Origin: Peptoniphilus sp. KCTC 25270
GTDB taxonomy: Bacteria; Bacillota; Clostridia; Tissierellales; Peptoniphilaceae
Direction of reading: 5' to 3'
NCBI RefSeq assembly: GCF_021012875.1
Contig: NZ_JAJMZJ010000002.1
Span: 1 to 64,000, forward strand
Length of the DNA stretch: 64,000 nucleotides
Made by a program: the position numbers and the translations under genes. This document shows, one piece after another, positions 8,705 to 18,147 of the stretch (the first letter of the stretch is position 1; each line of letters opens with the position of its first letter). A model generated the notes under the pieces. It was not told the DNA's origin. It saw nothing but the letters and a program-made list of their open reading frames with translations, and made no database searches.

Positions 8705-9624
8705 CGGAACAATTCCTTCCCATCTAAATCCTTCGTAAATAAAGTTGCAATTACATCCGCAATAATTTCTCTCTCAAAACGATCGAAACTTTTATTCACA
8801 ATTCCCATTTCTAAAGCCTGAGGAATGGAAAGACCCCGTTTGATCATTTCCAACGCTCCAAAAAGCCCACGCATATCCACTGCCTTAGAAGAAATTTCTC
8901 CCTGTAAACTTTTTGTCTGTAAATCCATAAAAAGCCTTGTAAAAAGAGAAAGATATTCTTCTTTCAAATGGGTTTCCTCCCGTAAAATATGGGCCAAACT
9001 TTCCCCTTCCAAAACCGGCATATTAATAACCATAAAACGGCTAATGAGTGCCTCATTTAATTCACGAGTTCCCATATATCCGTAGTTCATTGTTCCAATA
9101 AAGCGAGTGGCTGGATTTAGAGGAATTCGGTTGTATCCTGGAACATCAATTAAGCGGCGATAGTCTAAGGCGGAATGAACCACCGACAAGGATTCGTTTT
9201 TCGCCATGTTGATTTCGTCAAATACAGCAAATCCACCCTCTTCGGCCGCTAAAGTTACAGGCCCTTTTTTCAATACAACCTCTCCATTTTTGAAGGAATC
9301 CACACCAATTAAAGAGCCACTATCGGAATTTACATTTAGGGAAATATTCCACATAGGCCGCTGGAACAACTGAGCCAAATTTTCTGACAAAACATTTTTC
9401 CCCGTTGCCTTTGGTCCACTTAATAAAATATGGTATCCACTTAAAATTCCATAGATCGCCCCTTCCCAAATTTCCTTTCCATAATAACCAAAAAGAGAAA
9501 CAGGAATCCGGTCTTTGTGTTCCTCTTTCACCGGGTTTTCTTTCACAAACTCTTCCACTTCATCCAATAATTTTGGATCTACTCCTTGGGTAGCAATAAA
9601 TTCTACCAATTCTTTGCGATTCAT
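8701..9624 (-). CDS. MoxR-family AAA+ ATPase
   Basis: The 307-aa AAA+ protein has a Walker A of 'GPKATGKN', a Walker B 'AVFDEINMA', sensor-1 'FIGTMNYGY' and the arginine-finger helix 'NEALISRFMVINMP'. The last Walker A residue is Asn where most AAA+ proteins have Ser or Thr. The frame extends to a GTG at 9663, but AAAGGA precedes the ATG at 9624, which I prefer. It pairs with the downstream VWA protein as a chaperone-like module of unknown client. Confidence 0.88.
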   Translation of the reverse strand: MNRKELVEFIATQGVDPKLLDEVEEFVKENPVKEEHKDRIPVSLFGYYGKEIWEGAIYGILSGYHILLSGPKATGKNVLSENLAQLFQRPMWNISLNVNSDSGSLIGVDSFKNGEVVLKKGPVTLAAEEGGFAVFDEINMAKNESLSVVHSALDYRRLIDVPGYNRIPLNPATRFIGTMNYGYMGTRELNEALISRFMVINMPVLEGESLAHILREETHLKEEYLSLFTRLFMDLQTKSLQGEISSKAVDMRGLFGALEMIKRGLSIPQALEMGIVNKSFDRFEREIIADVIATLFTKDLDGKELFR

Positions 9625-9698
9625 ATATTTCATTCCTTTATTTTTATTTATTTTCCTATCCACTTTTATAAATATCCGAAAAATTTTTCTGTAAACAA

Positions 9699-9724
9699 AA
9701 AGAGAATCTCTTCAGACTCTCTTT
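9699..9724 (-). terminator. intrinsic terminator at the murJ 3' end
   Basis: The stem AAAGAGA/TCTCTTT overlaps the last codons of murJ and is followed by T's on the minus strand. It separates the envelope cluster from the MoxR operon. Confidence 0.7.
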
Positions 9725-11217
9725 ATTATACGCTTTATTTCATGAATTTCATCCACTCGAAGGAAAAGAATTCCTAAAAAGTATACCACGCCAGCTGCCC
9801 CAATGGACAAAAGAAGGGCCAAATTTTTCGAAACCATTCCCAATAAAATTCCATTGGCGGTTTTTGCCACTACAATCATTACTACGGCTGCCAAAATAAT
9901 TTTGAAGAAATTTCCTAGTTTTTCCCGAATTCCCAACCTTGGCATAACCCCTCTTAAAGAGATTAAAATAAAAACGGCTCCAATTACCAAACTAGCAGAG
10001 GCTCCCATTCCTAACCCCGCTAAGCCAAATCGGCGACTTAATAAAAAACTCAAGATAAAATTGCTTCCTAAAATAACAAACGAGTTCACAATAGGAATCT
10101 TCATTTCTTTTCGACTGTAAAAAATACGGATCCCAATTTCTCGAATTCCAATGGCCAAAAGGCCAATACAATAGAAAATCAAAACTTGTCCCGTTTGGAT
10201 AACGTCTTGTTCCTTAAAGGCCCCTCCTAAAAACAAAAGACGCACAATATCATCGGAAAATGCCACCATACCAAAGGTGGCTGGAATTACCAAAAACGCC
10301 ATAAGAGAAAGGGATTCTCCAAAAACTTTCGCTAAGGTTCCTTCTTCTCCACTTTCAACAAAGCGAGACATTTGAGGAAAAGTTACCGTTACAATGGAAG
10401 TTACTACGATTCCATTAATAAATCCTTGAATTTTTGAGGCATAGTTTACCACAGAAATTCCCTCTTGAGAAATGGAGGAGGCCAAAGCTCTGGCAATAAA
10501 GGTATTGAGTTCAATGGCAGAAGCCGACAACAAAACCGGTACAATCAAGAGCAACAGTTTCCTTAATGCCGGATCATGCCAATCCCATTGAAATCTGTGA
10601 CGATATCCTTTTTTCTTCAGGAAAGGAACAAACAAAATGTATTGAAATACGAAAGAACACAAAATCCCAAAAGCCAATACAGGAATATTTTCCCCTTGCC
10701 CTAAAAACATAGTCACAATCAAAATCAAGTTCATAATCACAGAATGACTGGTCGAAACGATAAATACGCCTTTGATTTGTAAATACGCACGGAAAATCGC
10801 CGCAACTCCTGTTACCATAACGCTGATCATGGTAATTCGCGTCATAAATACCGTTGTAGAAAAAATTTCTCCCGTAAAACCAGGACTTTGTAAACGAACC
10901 AACAAAGGAGCAAACAAAAACGCCAAGGCAGCCAGACCCGCTACAATAACGGCAACAATATTCACTAAATCTGCTGTAAAAAGGTTGGCTTTTTCGGTTC
11001 CTTCTTTATTTTCCAACTCATTGTAAATTGGAATAAATCCACCAGCGATGGATCCTGTAAATAAATTTGTAAATAATAGGGGCAAACTTAGCGCCACCAA
11101 AAAAATATTGGCGATTTCCGATGTGCCAAAAAAATGAGCTAGGGCTTTTTCCCTAGCTAAACCAAAGCACTTCGTTAAAATTGTTGCCACCATAAGAAGT
11201 ATTGAGGTATTTCCCAT
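9712..11217 (-). CDS. murJ: lipid II flippase, MurJ/MviN family
   Basis: The 501-aa MOP-superfamily membrane protein has about 14 hydrophobic segments. It starts with the MurJ signature: 'KCFGLAREKALAHFFGTSEIANIF', split across TM1, and 'GSIAGGFIPIYNEL'. MurJ flips lipid II across the membrane for peptidoglycan synthesis. A clear ribosome site (AAAGGGG) precedes the ATG. It follows the polysaccharide deacetylase gene by 12 bases, so the two are co-transcribed. Confidence 0.93.
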   Translation of the reverse strand: MGNTSILLMVATILTKCFGLAREKALAHFFGTSEIANIFLVALSLPLLFTNLFTGSIAGGFIPIYNELENKEGTEKANLFTADLVNIVAVIVAGLAALAFLFAPLLVRLQSPGFTGEIFSTTVFMTRITMISVMVTGVAAIFRAYLQIKGVFIVSTSHSVIMNLILIVTMFLGQGENIPVLAFGILCSFVFQYILFVPFLKKKGYRHRFQWDWHDPALRKLLLLIVPVLLSASAIELNTFIARALASSISQEGISVVNYASKIQGFINGIVVTSIVTVTFPQMSRFVESGEEGTLAKVFGESLSLMAFLVIPATFGMVAFSDDIVRLLFLGGAFKEQDVIQTGQVLIFYCIGLLAIGIREIGIRIFYSRKEMKIPIVNSFVILGSNFILSFLLSRRFGLAGLGMGASASLVIGAVFILISLRGVMPRLGIREKLGNFFKIILAAVVMIVVAKTANGILLGMVSKNLALLLSIGAAGVVYFLGILFLRVDEIHEIKRIIKRV

Positions 11218-11229
11218 AAATCCCCTTTC

Positions 11230-12240
11230 TTATCTTAAAATGCCAAAAGTATATCCTTCGTCTTTTAACCAATGGATAACATCAGGAAGCGTATCTAAAG
11301 TTAATTGTTTATTTTGCGCATCATGCATCAAAACAACCAAAACATCTTGATTGTCTGCTCTGCTAATGCTTTTTTCGAAGAAGGAAATCAACTCCTCTGA
11401 ATTACTTGGGCGGCGAGATCTTGGTTCCGCATCTCCCGTTAAAACATTCCAATCAATCCACTCTACATCCAAAGCATGAAGAGCATTATCTGAAGCCGCT
11501 AAATTTTGCCAAGACTGATGCCCTCCTGGATAACGCCATACAGAGGAATGGAAATCTTTTGAAATCACTTCTTGCAAAGCCTCTTGAGATTGCTCTGCCT
11601 CCCATTTGATTCGCTCTGCATTGCCGGAGCGGCCTGGATACATTTTGGAATAATCATGACTCATACTATGCAAAGCTAGAGCGTTCCCCTCGCGAATTTG
11701 ACGAAGCATAACGTCTCGATTGCGATTGGAGATACTAGATCCTACAAGGAAAAAAGTAGCGTGGACATCTTCTTCATTTAATACATCCAAAATTTGTGGC
11801 GTAATGGTTTGATTTGGTCCATCGTCAAAGGTCAAGAATACCAACTTCTTATCCCCTTTGTATTCTTTTGTTCCTAGAATGTATTCGCGAATTTCCCTTG
11901 TATCGTAGGCATAACTTTCCGCCACATTGGCGTAGTTTTTCCCTTCTGTTAATTGCACATCGAAATTTTTTCGAAAAACTTCATTCAATGCATTGGCAGG
12001 ATCTTCTTTCACTTCTGGAACAGCATCTAACATATTCATATTTTTATAGGCGTACCACTGAATCGCGGTTCCTCCTTCAAAAGGACCTTGAATCATAGAG
12101 GCGGCCTTTCTTGCACCAAAAACAATGGCCACAGCAATGATTAACAACAAAAGCAAACCACGAATTCTCGCTCTTCGCTTTCTCTTTCTTATTCTTTCTC
12201 GCCTTTGTCTTCGTTCTCTACTATATTCTTCTGGGTTCAT
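11230..12240 (-). CDS. membrane-anchored polysaccharide deacetylase (NodB fold)
   Basis: The 336-aa protein has a very Arg-rich cytosolic tip (~8-28), one membrane segment (~29-45), a ~85-residue spacer and a NodB domain from ~130. Motif 1 'LTFDDGPN' gives the catalytic Asp and metal Asp. Motif 2 'HSMSHDYS' supplies metal His residues, motif 3 is 'WRYPGGHQSW', and a late 'VVLMHDAQ' supplies the conserved His. Likely substrates are peptidoglycan GlcNAc (PgdA-like) or another wall glycan. It sits in an envelope operon next to murJ. Confidence 0.9.
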   Translation of the reverse strand: MNPEEYSRERRQRRERIRKRKRRARIRGLLLLLIIAVAIVFGARKAASMIQGPFEGGTAIQWYAYKNMNMLDAVPEVKEDPANALNEVFRKNFDVQLTEGKNYANVAESYAYDTREIREYILGTKEYKGDKKLVFLTFDDGPNQTITPQILDVLNEEDVHATFFLVGSSISNRNRDVMLRQIREGNALALHSMSHDYSKMYPGRSGNAERIKWEAEQSQEALQEVISKDFHSSVWRYPGGHQSWQNLAASDNALHALDVEWIDWNVLTGDAEPRSRRPSNSEELISFFEKSISRADNQDVLVVLMHDAQNKQLTLDTLPDVIHWLKDEGYTFGILR

Positions 12241-12253
12241 AATTGCTCCTTCT

Positions 12254-13693
12254 CTAGAACCGTATTGTAATTAATTGATCTAAAATTTGCGTATCCAATA
12301 AAAGATTGTATTCCCAATGGCCTAGTAAAGAAGTTCCATCCCAGAACCAACGAATATTTCCTCGATTAATATCTTGTCTTAAATTGGTTAAATCCAAACT
12401 TTTTACTTGACCTGTATTCAATTGATACAAATACAAATCCCGTCCTTGTCCCGCAGCCAAATAAGCCCCGTTGGACAATTGAATCGTCGTATTTTTATCC
12501 ATAACAAAAGGTTCATTAATTACTCTTTGTCCCGTCTGTAAGTTATACGCCTTTAACAAAAATCTCTCTTTATCATATAAAACAATATACGGACTTTGAA
12601 TCCCTATAATATCCATAGCATGGTTTTCATAGTCTGGATTCAAAAGACGAAATTCCTTTTCCTTTATAGAATAGGTTGACATTCGCCCTTCCTCCGCTAT
12701 ATACATATAATCTCCTTCTACCCGGAGTTTTTTTATGCCTTCTTGATCCAAAATCTTTTCCACTGTTTTTGTAGAAAAATCGTATCGATAAATCGAATTT
12801 CCTTTATAAATATAAATCCAGCCTTCATGGACATCCATCAATTTCCCCTCATGTAACATTTGAGGAAGCCCTACTGTCTTTGAAAGACCTCGAACCAGAT
12901 CCAAAATTTGTATGGAAATTCCTTTGGATAAATAATATTCTTTTGTTTCCCCATCGTACAAGCCTTCAAAATCTCCTCGATAAAAATTCTTAGAGGCAAA
13001 CACCTTCCCTCGGGAATTCAAACGAACCATTCGATAATCTTTTTTCTCCCTAGAAGTTCCCAAACCCAGCAAAGATTTTCCATCTAAATCATAAGTTCGA
13101 ATAATTTCTAGATTTTCTGTCTGATTAGAAAAAGGAGTCATACGAATTCGATCTATAGGAATAATTTCCTCTTCCCTATTATCTTCAGGAATAATCAAAA
13201 GTTCATTCTGATACGTATTGTATTTCACTCGGTAACCGAACTTCTCCAAAACGAAACGCAAAGGCACATAAAGCTCCTCGTTTATTCTTTTGGGAGAAAC
13301 ATTGCTCGGGTGCAATTTATTTTGCTCAATATAGGCATTTTTATCCAACGCCATATACGTACGTTTGATTTGCAAAATAGCCAAAACACCGGATTCCTCA
13401 TTGTAGACCAACTTGTCCATTGGAACCAAACGCAAAGCATCTTCAAAATGTACCAAAGTCCGCCCATTTTCCACATAAATGGGATGGGAAAAATCCATGG
13501 CTTCATAATCTCCCCCATCATAGGAAAACACAAAGCAATTTGGCTCTTCCTTAAAAACTTTTGCCGTGTAGTTTGTTTTTGGAAGTGCTTCCAAAGATTT
13601 TGCCGGACTTGTATCTACCTTAAATCCTGTTACAAAGAAAAAACTCAGTAGAATAAGGCCTATATGAAATTTCTTATTAAAACCTTTATTCAT
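12254..13693 (-). CDS. secreted protein with copper-amine-oxidase-N 'stalk' domain
   Basis: The 479-aa protein has an N-terminal signal segment (~8-24). Residues ~75-175 resemble the PF07833 stalk domain: 'RTLVHFEDALRLV' and 'ELYVPLRFVLEKFGYRVKYN' are its two half-motifs. The remaining ~300 residues alternate beta strands with Tyr/Asp-rich turns, suggesting a beta-propeller. No catalytic motif is visible. It lies 13 bases before the deacetylase gene, so a wall-linked role is likely; the exact function is unknown. Confidence 0.75.
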   Translation of the reverse strand: MNKGFNKKFHIGLILLSFFFVTGFKVDTSPAKSLEALPKTNYTAKVFKEEPNCFVFSYDGGDYEAMDFSHPIYVENGRTLVHFEDALRLVPMDKLVYNEESGVLAILQIKRTYMALDKNAYIEQNKLHPSNVSPKRINEELYVPLRFVLEKFGYRVKYNTYQNELLIIPEDNREEEIIPIDRIRMTPFSNQTENLEIIRTYDLDGKSLLGLGTSREKKDYRMVRLNSRGKVFASKNFYRGDFEGLYDGETKEYYLSKGISIQILDLVRGLSKTVGLPQMLHEGKLMDVHEGWIYIYKGNSIYRYDFSTKTVEKILDQEGIKKLRVEGDYMYIAEEGRMSTYSIKEKEFRLLNPDYENHAMDIIGIQSPYIVLYDKERFLLKAYNLQTGQRVINEPFVMDKNTTIQLSNGAYLAAGQGRDLYLYQLNTGQVKSLDLTNLRQDINRGNIRWFWDGTSLLGHWEYNLLLDTQILDQLITIRF

Positions 13694-13763
13694 CTTAATT
13701 CCTCCAACCTCTATTGTAACATAGGATTATCACTTAGAGATTTACAATTTATTTACGAAACAA

Positions 13764-14720
13764 TCAATCCATTAACAACCGCTGAATTTCTTCCAACCGA
13801 TCAAAATAGACAAAAGATGGCATTTGGTAGTTTTCTATTTCCATTACGTAGAACTGTTTTATATTGGAAGACTCTACTTTTTCGTATTCTTGCATCAATT
13901 CCTCTACCTCTTCTTGATTTTCAGAATCTGTCACAAATACGTACAAATCAATCTCTTCTCGAGCAACAATCCCTTCTCCTACTTCAACATAACCTTTTTG
14001 TTTTTCCACAACATTTTTTGCTCCAGCCGCTGTAATCAAACTGTCCACAAATGTTCCTTCGCCTGCAGATAAAAGAGGATTTTCATCCAAAGCCACAAAT
14101 ATTTTTTTCGGATTTTCGCCTTCTCCTGAAGCCATTAAACCCTTATAATCCTCCACCAAACGCGTTCCACGCTCTGTTCGATTCATAAGATTTCCCAAGG
14201 TTTCTAAATCTTCAAGCATTCCCTCTAAAGATTCGCTTTCTAAATAGAAAACTGGTAGCCCCTCTTCCTTTAATTCTTCTAATTTTTCCTTCTCTTCTCC
14301 TTGCCCTACCAATACCAAATCTGGATTCAAAGCTTTTATATCTTCCACTAAAGTTTGGCTATGAAAATCCAAAGAATTCTCTACGGAAAAGAGTTCCGTC
14401 TCTGGAGAGGCAACGATTCGACTTTCTTCATCCAATGCCATTAGCGCCTCGTTGAAAAATTCAGACAAAGTCACAATTCTCGTAGGTTTCTTATCCATAT
14501 GTAGAGAATTTTCCTGATCGTCTTTTATTTCTAAAGGATAGTGAGCCTCCTCCTCTTGCTCTACAACTTCTTCCAATTCTTTTTCATTGGTTTTTCCCAT
14601 AGCTTCTTCTTTGGTAATTTTTTCGTAAGTTCGCTCTTCCTTTTCTCCAAAAATGGTTGTACAACCTGTTAACAATAATAGGGCAGATAAAAGCACTGCT
14701 GTAAATTTTTTCGCCTTCAT
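13764..14720 (-). CDS. orphan substrate-binding lipoprotein (BtuF/FhuD-like)
   Basis: The 318-aa protein has a lipoprotein signal with lipobox 'LLTGC' near residue 20, an acidic linker, and a class III periplasmic-binding-protein fold. 'TRIVTLSEFFNEALMAL' and 'DIKALNPDLVLVGQ' are typical of iron-chelate or corrinoid binders. No permease or ATPase lies nearby, so it may serve a transporter encoded elsewhere or act as a sensor. It is flanked by envelope genes in one leftward cluster. Confidence 0.82.
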   Translation of the reverse strand: MKAKKFTAVLLSALLLLTGCTTIFGEKEERTYEKITKEEAMGKTNEKELEEVVEQEEEAHYPLEIKDDQENSLHMDKKPTRIVTLSEFFNEALMALDEESRIVASPETELFSVENSLDFHSQTLVEDIKALNPDLVLVGQGEEKEKLEELKEEGLPVFYLESESLEGMLEDLETLGNLMNRTERGTRLVEDYKGLMASGEGENPKKIFVALDENPLLSAGEGTFVDSLITAAGAKNVVEKQKGYVEVGEGIVAREEIDLYVFVTDSENQEEVEELMQEYEKVESSNIKQFYVMEIENYQMPSFVYFDRLEEIQRLLMD

Positions 14721-14726
14721 GTTGAA

Positions 14727-16430
14727 TCAATCCTCCACTGATGTATTCGGGAATGTCAGTAAATTCCCCTGGGTATCTTCCTGTCCTAGTCCCATAAAAT
14801 CTGCTATTAAATACCCAATGTCTGTAATGTGGCTATCTGCTTCCAAAATTCGCTCAAAATTCGGTTCGCAAATCCACAAAAGATAGAATAATTCTAGGAA
14901 AAACAAATCTTTCTCTGTTTTTGTTTGCCCTAGTTTAAGATTTTCTCCCTCTTCTAGAACCTTCTCCAATCGTTTTGTAAATTCCTCATGGAAAGAATTT
15001 TCTTTCTTAAATAGGAACGTTTCATCGTCTTCATACAAAACCTCTGTAAATTCACGGTTTCCTAAAGAAGTCAGCCAAAGAGAGAGCTTTTCTTTCCAAT
15101 CCAAAATCTTATATACCTGATATAGATTCCCTACTTCCCATTGTTGATTCTCTATCTCAAGAAATCCTTTGGCCACAGCAAAGCGCTTCCAAAGTTCCAA
15201 AATCGGAAAATGCCTTTCATCTGGCGCCTGTACCTGGCGATATTTTGTTAAGCGATTTCGTGTAGCCAACGCCTCTACCAAAGCTTTCGGAAGCTTTCCT
15301 GTTTTGGTCGCTGGTATATCATTTTCATAGATCACATCCATCATTGACTCAAAACCCATGAAAAATGGCAATACAATGGGTTCATCCGCTTCCAAAATTC
15401 CTTGACGCAAAAATTCGTCACAATAAATCCCTCTTGTGGATTCGCTTAAATACTTCTTAAAAAGAACGATCCCTTCTTGGAATTTCTTCGCCTCTTCCCC
15501 TTTTCCTTTTGCCAACAAAAAATGGTACATGGCCCAATGAATTTCCATTAAATCTTCATCAGATAAAATCCAACCCTCTTTACAAGCCCGTTCCATGACC
15601 TCATACAAATCTATCTCTAGATCATGATCATGAAAGGATTCTCCCTTCGGATCCAAACATTTTTCTTGGATAAAATTCAATTGTTGAAATCCCCGATTGA
15701 AGTTCGCAAAATCATCTTTTTCTTCCCGAATATAGGAAGAATAAAAGCCCATAACGCCCTTTTCTCCCTCGCCATCAATCGTCTCTATATCTTTTCGTTT
15801 TTCTTCCTCTAATTTTTCTCGAGTTAAACTATACAATAGGATAATATCAGGGCTGCCCTTAGATAAATACATGGGCAAATCCTTTGTTGCGCCATAACTT
15901 TTATCCGATTCCAAAGTCAAACGGCGAAACTGCTCCTTAAAATCCTCTTGCTCTTGATGATCTACTCGATAGCCCGTTTGAAAAAGAAAGTTTCCTTCTT
16001 CTGTAAAAAGAATGCGCCCTAAAAAAATATCTCCTTCATGAAATAATAAGTCCTGTCGCTTTTCCACAAGAATTCCATGGCCCTTAATCACCAAGTCTTG
16101 AACCATCATAGAATCCTCTCGGACTTCATTCACTTGATAAATTCCAAAATAAGAACGGAACACCGCATCCAAATATTTTTCCTCTTTGAATTGTTCTTGG
16201 CTCATTAAACTCCAAATTTGATGCAATACAGTACGGGTAGACTCTTGGTTTTCTACTACGTCTAATGTTAACCACGAACCCATTCCCAAACGGTCAATCC
16301 CAAAAGAAAGAGTTCGGTTCATATCCTCATCAGGGAAACTTTCTTCCCAATCAATGGCGTCTAAAGCTGAGTAGACAAAATCCCCCACTGATTCCATAAA
16401 TCTTTTCCACATATTAGATTCCAAACTCAT
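14727..16430 (-). CDS. large hypothetical protein, acidic and soluble
   Basis: I do not recognise this ~567-aa protein. It has no signal peptide or membrane segment and is rich in Glu, Phe, Leu and Trp. The N-terminal third looks alpha/beta; from ~270 onward long helices predominate. The 5' end overlaps the ArAE gene stop, and a possible TTG start lies one codon upstream; AAGGAG nine bases before the ATG favours 16430. It precedes the binding lipoprotein by six bases, so it shares the envelope operon. Function unknown. Confidence 0.75.
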   Translation of the reverse strand: MSLESNMWKRFMESVGDFVYSALDAIDWEESFPDEDMNRTLSFGIDRLGMGSWLTLDVVENQESTRTVLHQIWSLMSQEQFKEEKYLDAVFRSYFGIYQVNEVREDSMMVQDLVIKGHGILVEKRQDLLFHEGDIFLGRILFTEEGNFLFQTGYRVDHQEQEDFKEQFRRLTLESDKSYGATKDLPMYLSKGSPDIILLYSLTREKLEEEKRKDIETIDGEGEKGVMGFYSSYIREEKDDFANFNRGFQQLNFIQEKCLDPKGESFHDHDLEIDLYEVMERACKEGWILSDEDLMEIHWAMYHFLLAKGKGEEAKKFQEGIVLFKKYLSESTRGIYCDEFLRQGILEADEPIVLPFFMGFESMMDVIYENDIPATKTGKLPKALVEALATRNRLTKYRQVQAPDERHFPILELWKRFAVAKGFLEIENQQWEVGNLYQVYKILDWKEKLSLWLTSLGNREFTEVLYEDDETFLFKKENSFHEEFTKRLEKVLEEGENLKLGQTKTEKDLFFLELFYLLWICEPNFERILEADSHITDIGYLIADFMGLGQEDTQGNLLTFPNTSVED

Positions 16431-17337
16431 CAATCACTACTCCTTCGTGTAATTTTCCGACCTCAATCAATGTTTTTAATAATGTTTCTATGTGATAGTT
16501 GTAGACAATATCAGGGATTTCTCCCATTTCTTCATCATAAATCACAGTGTACTTAAAAACTTTTCCAATACAATCCCTATTTTCATCCGTTAACAAATGA
16601 TTGTTTCCAGGAATTGTCGATAACATTCGCAACAAAACAAACACCCGATTGTAGTCGTCTATGATCTTCTCCAAATCCTCTACAGGAACAATCGGCGCCA
16701 GTGGTTGGCGAATTTCATTTTTCGTTAATTTATAAATACTATTGGCCTCATCAATGTCTTTACTTAACACATCCAAATCGATTTTTTCCTTCGTCAAGAC
16801 TAAGGCTTTTGAAATTTCCATAACATCTTCGTAGGTTTCAAAAAGGATATTTCCAAGATTATCTGCCACTTTGGGGGCAGCAATAATATAGTTTACGATT
16901 AAAGATACAGCCACACCAACCATAGTCCCTGTAATTCTCTCTACGCCATAATCTAAGGCGTCAATTTCTGCAATATAACTGGCCACAAAAATCGTACAAG
17001 TCAACGCAATCATTCGCGTTAACTTTAGCTGTTGCATCATAACAACGACAAAAATAATTCCAAACCCTGCAATAATAGGCAAATAATCCAGACTGATTCC
17101 TAAATTACCAAGGGCAATCCCCAATAAAACCCCTACAATACAAGTGACGATTCGCATCCTCACGGATTTATACGTTTCATAAAAAGAAGGCTGCATGGTC
17201 ATTACCGATGCAATGGTAACAAAAAGGGGCGAATGAATATTCAATAACCTCGCCAAATACAACCCAATGGTAACGGATAGAGCCGTTTTGAAGGTTCTCA
17301 TTCCTATATGGGGAAATTTGAGCTCAGAAATCTTCAT
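16414..17337 (-). CDS. aromatic-acid exporter / FUSC-family membrane protein (ArAE_1)
   Basis: The 307-aa protein has six hydrophobic segments in the first ~160 residues, starting 'GMRTFKTALSVTIGLYLARLL', the ArAE_1 (YgaE/UPF0421) signature. 'IASVMTMQPSFYETYKS' and 'RITGTMVGVAVSLIVNY' are further family blocks. The C-terminal ~140 residues form a cytosolic helical domain. Members are annotated as putative exporters of aromatic acids, but direct evidence is thin. It is the promoter-proximal gene of the leftward envelope cluster. Confidence 0.85.
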   Translation of the reverse strand: MKISELKFPHIGMRTFKTALSVTIGLYLARLLNIHSPLFVTIASVMTMQPSFYETYKSVRMRIVTCIVGVLLGIALGNLGISLDYLPIIAGFGIIFVVVMMQQLKLTRMIALTCTIFVASYIAEIDALDYGVERITGTMVGVAVSLIVNYIIAAPKVADNLGNILFETYEDVMEISKALVLTKEKIDLDVLSKDIDEANSIYKLTKNEIRQPLAPIVPVEDLEKIIDDYNRVFVLLRMLSTIPGNNHLLTDENRDCIGKVFKYTVIYDEEMGEIPDIVYNYHIETLLKTLIEVGKLHEGVVIDEFGI

Positions 17338-17473
17338 AGTTCTTCCTTTCTTTGTTCTTTCTTTTCCTACAGTATAGCATAAATGGGAAATTTCTTCCCA
17401 TTTCTATATTGAATAGAATACCCATTCTAGGGTATCATATATACAAGTCAAATGACTTGAGAGGAGTGTTACT

Positions 17474-18013
17474 ATGCGTTTAGAATTTGTAGGAAAAAAT
17501 ATCGACATTACAGAAGCATTAAAGAACCAGGCGGAGAAAAAATTCTCTAAATTGGATAAGTACTTTTCAGAAGAAATTGAAGGAAAAGTTACTTTCCAAA
17601 CCGTAAAAGGACAACATAAGACAGAGGTAACCGTATTCTTGCCTGGCAATATTATGAGAGCGGAAGAAGCGACCCATGATATGTATGCCTCTATGGATCT
17701 TGCCGTTTCTGCTTTGGAACGACAAATTCGAAAATACAAAACCCGTCTAAAAAAACGCTATAAAAACAACGAAACCATTCGTTTCGATAATTTTGAACAA
17801 TCCGTTCCAGAGGATGAGGAAGATACACAAGGACAAATCGTTACAAAGAGAAAATCTTTCCACTTATCCCCTATGGACGAAAAAGAAGCTGTATTACAAA
17901 TGGAATTATTAAATCACAACTTCTTTATATATCTAGATAGAGATACAGACAACACCAACGTTCTATATCGACGAAAAGACGGAAATTATGGCTTAATTGA
18001 AATTGAAGAATAA
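17474..18013 (+). CDS. hpf: ribosome hibernation-promoting factor, long form
   Basis: Long HPF dimerises 70S ribosomes into inactive 100S particles in slow growth. The 179-aa protein has the N-terminal S30AE domain (~1-100: 'LEFVGKNIDITEALKNQAEKK' is split over the first helix) with basic residues 'RQIRKYKTRLKKRYKN'. A linker follows, then the C-terminal dimerisation domain (~120-179) with 'VTKRKSFHLSPMDEKEAVLQ' spanning its start. GAGAGGAG precedes the ATG. It is a single gene ending in a strong terminator. Confidence 0.95.
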   Translation: MRLEFVGKNIDITEALKNQAEKKFSKLDKYFSEEIEGKVTFQTVKGQHKTEVTVFLPGNIMRAEEATHDMYASMDLAVSALERQIRKYKTRLKKRYKNNETIRFDNFEQSVPEDEEDTQGQIVTKRKSFHLSPMDEKEAVLQMELLNHNFFIYLDRDTDNTNVLYRRKDGNYGLIEIEE

Positions 18014-18018
18014 ACGAG

Positions 18019-18042
18019 ACATCCCTTCGGGGATGTTTTTTT
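18019..18042 (+). terminator. hpf terminator with UUCG loop
   Basis: The stem ACATCCC/GGGATGT closes a TTCG tetraloop (18026-18029) and is followed by seven T's. Confidence 0.9.
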
Positions 18043-18147
18043 ATTTATAAATTTTTTATTTTCAACATTTTATGTTTGTATGATGACCGTTTTTCATGTA
18101 TTATTCTATAGGAAGTTTTTTTGAAGAAAAAGAAAATGAGGTGTGAA

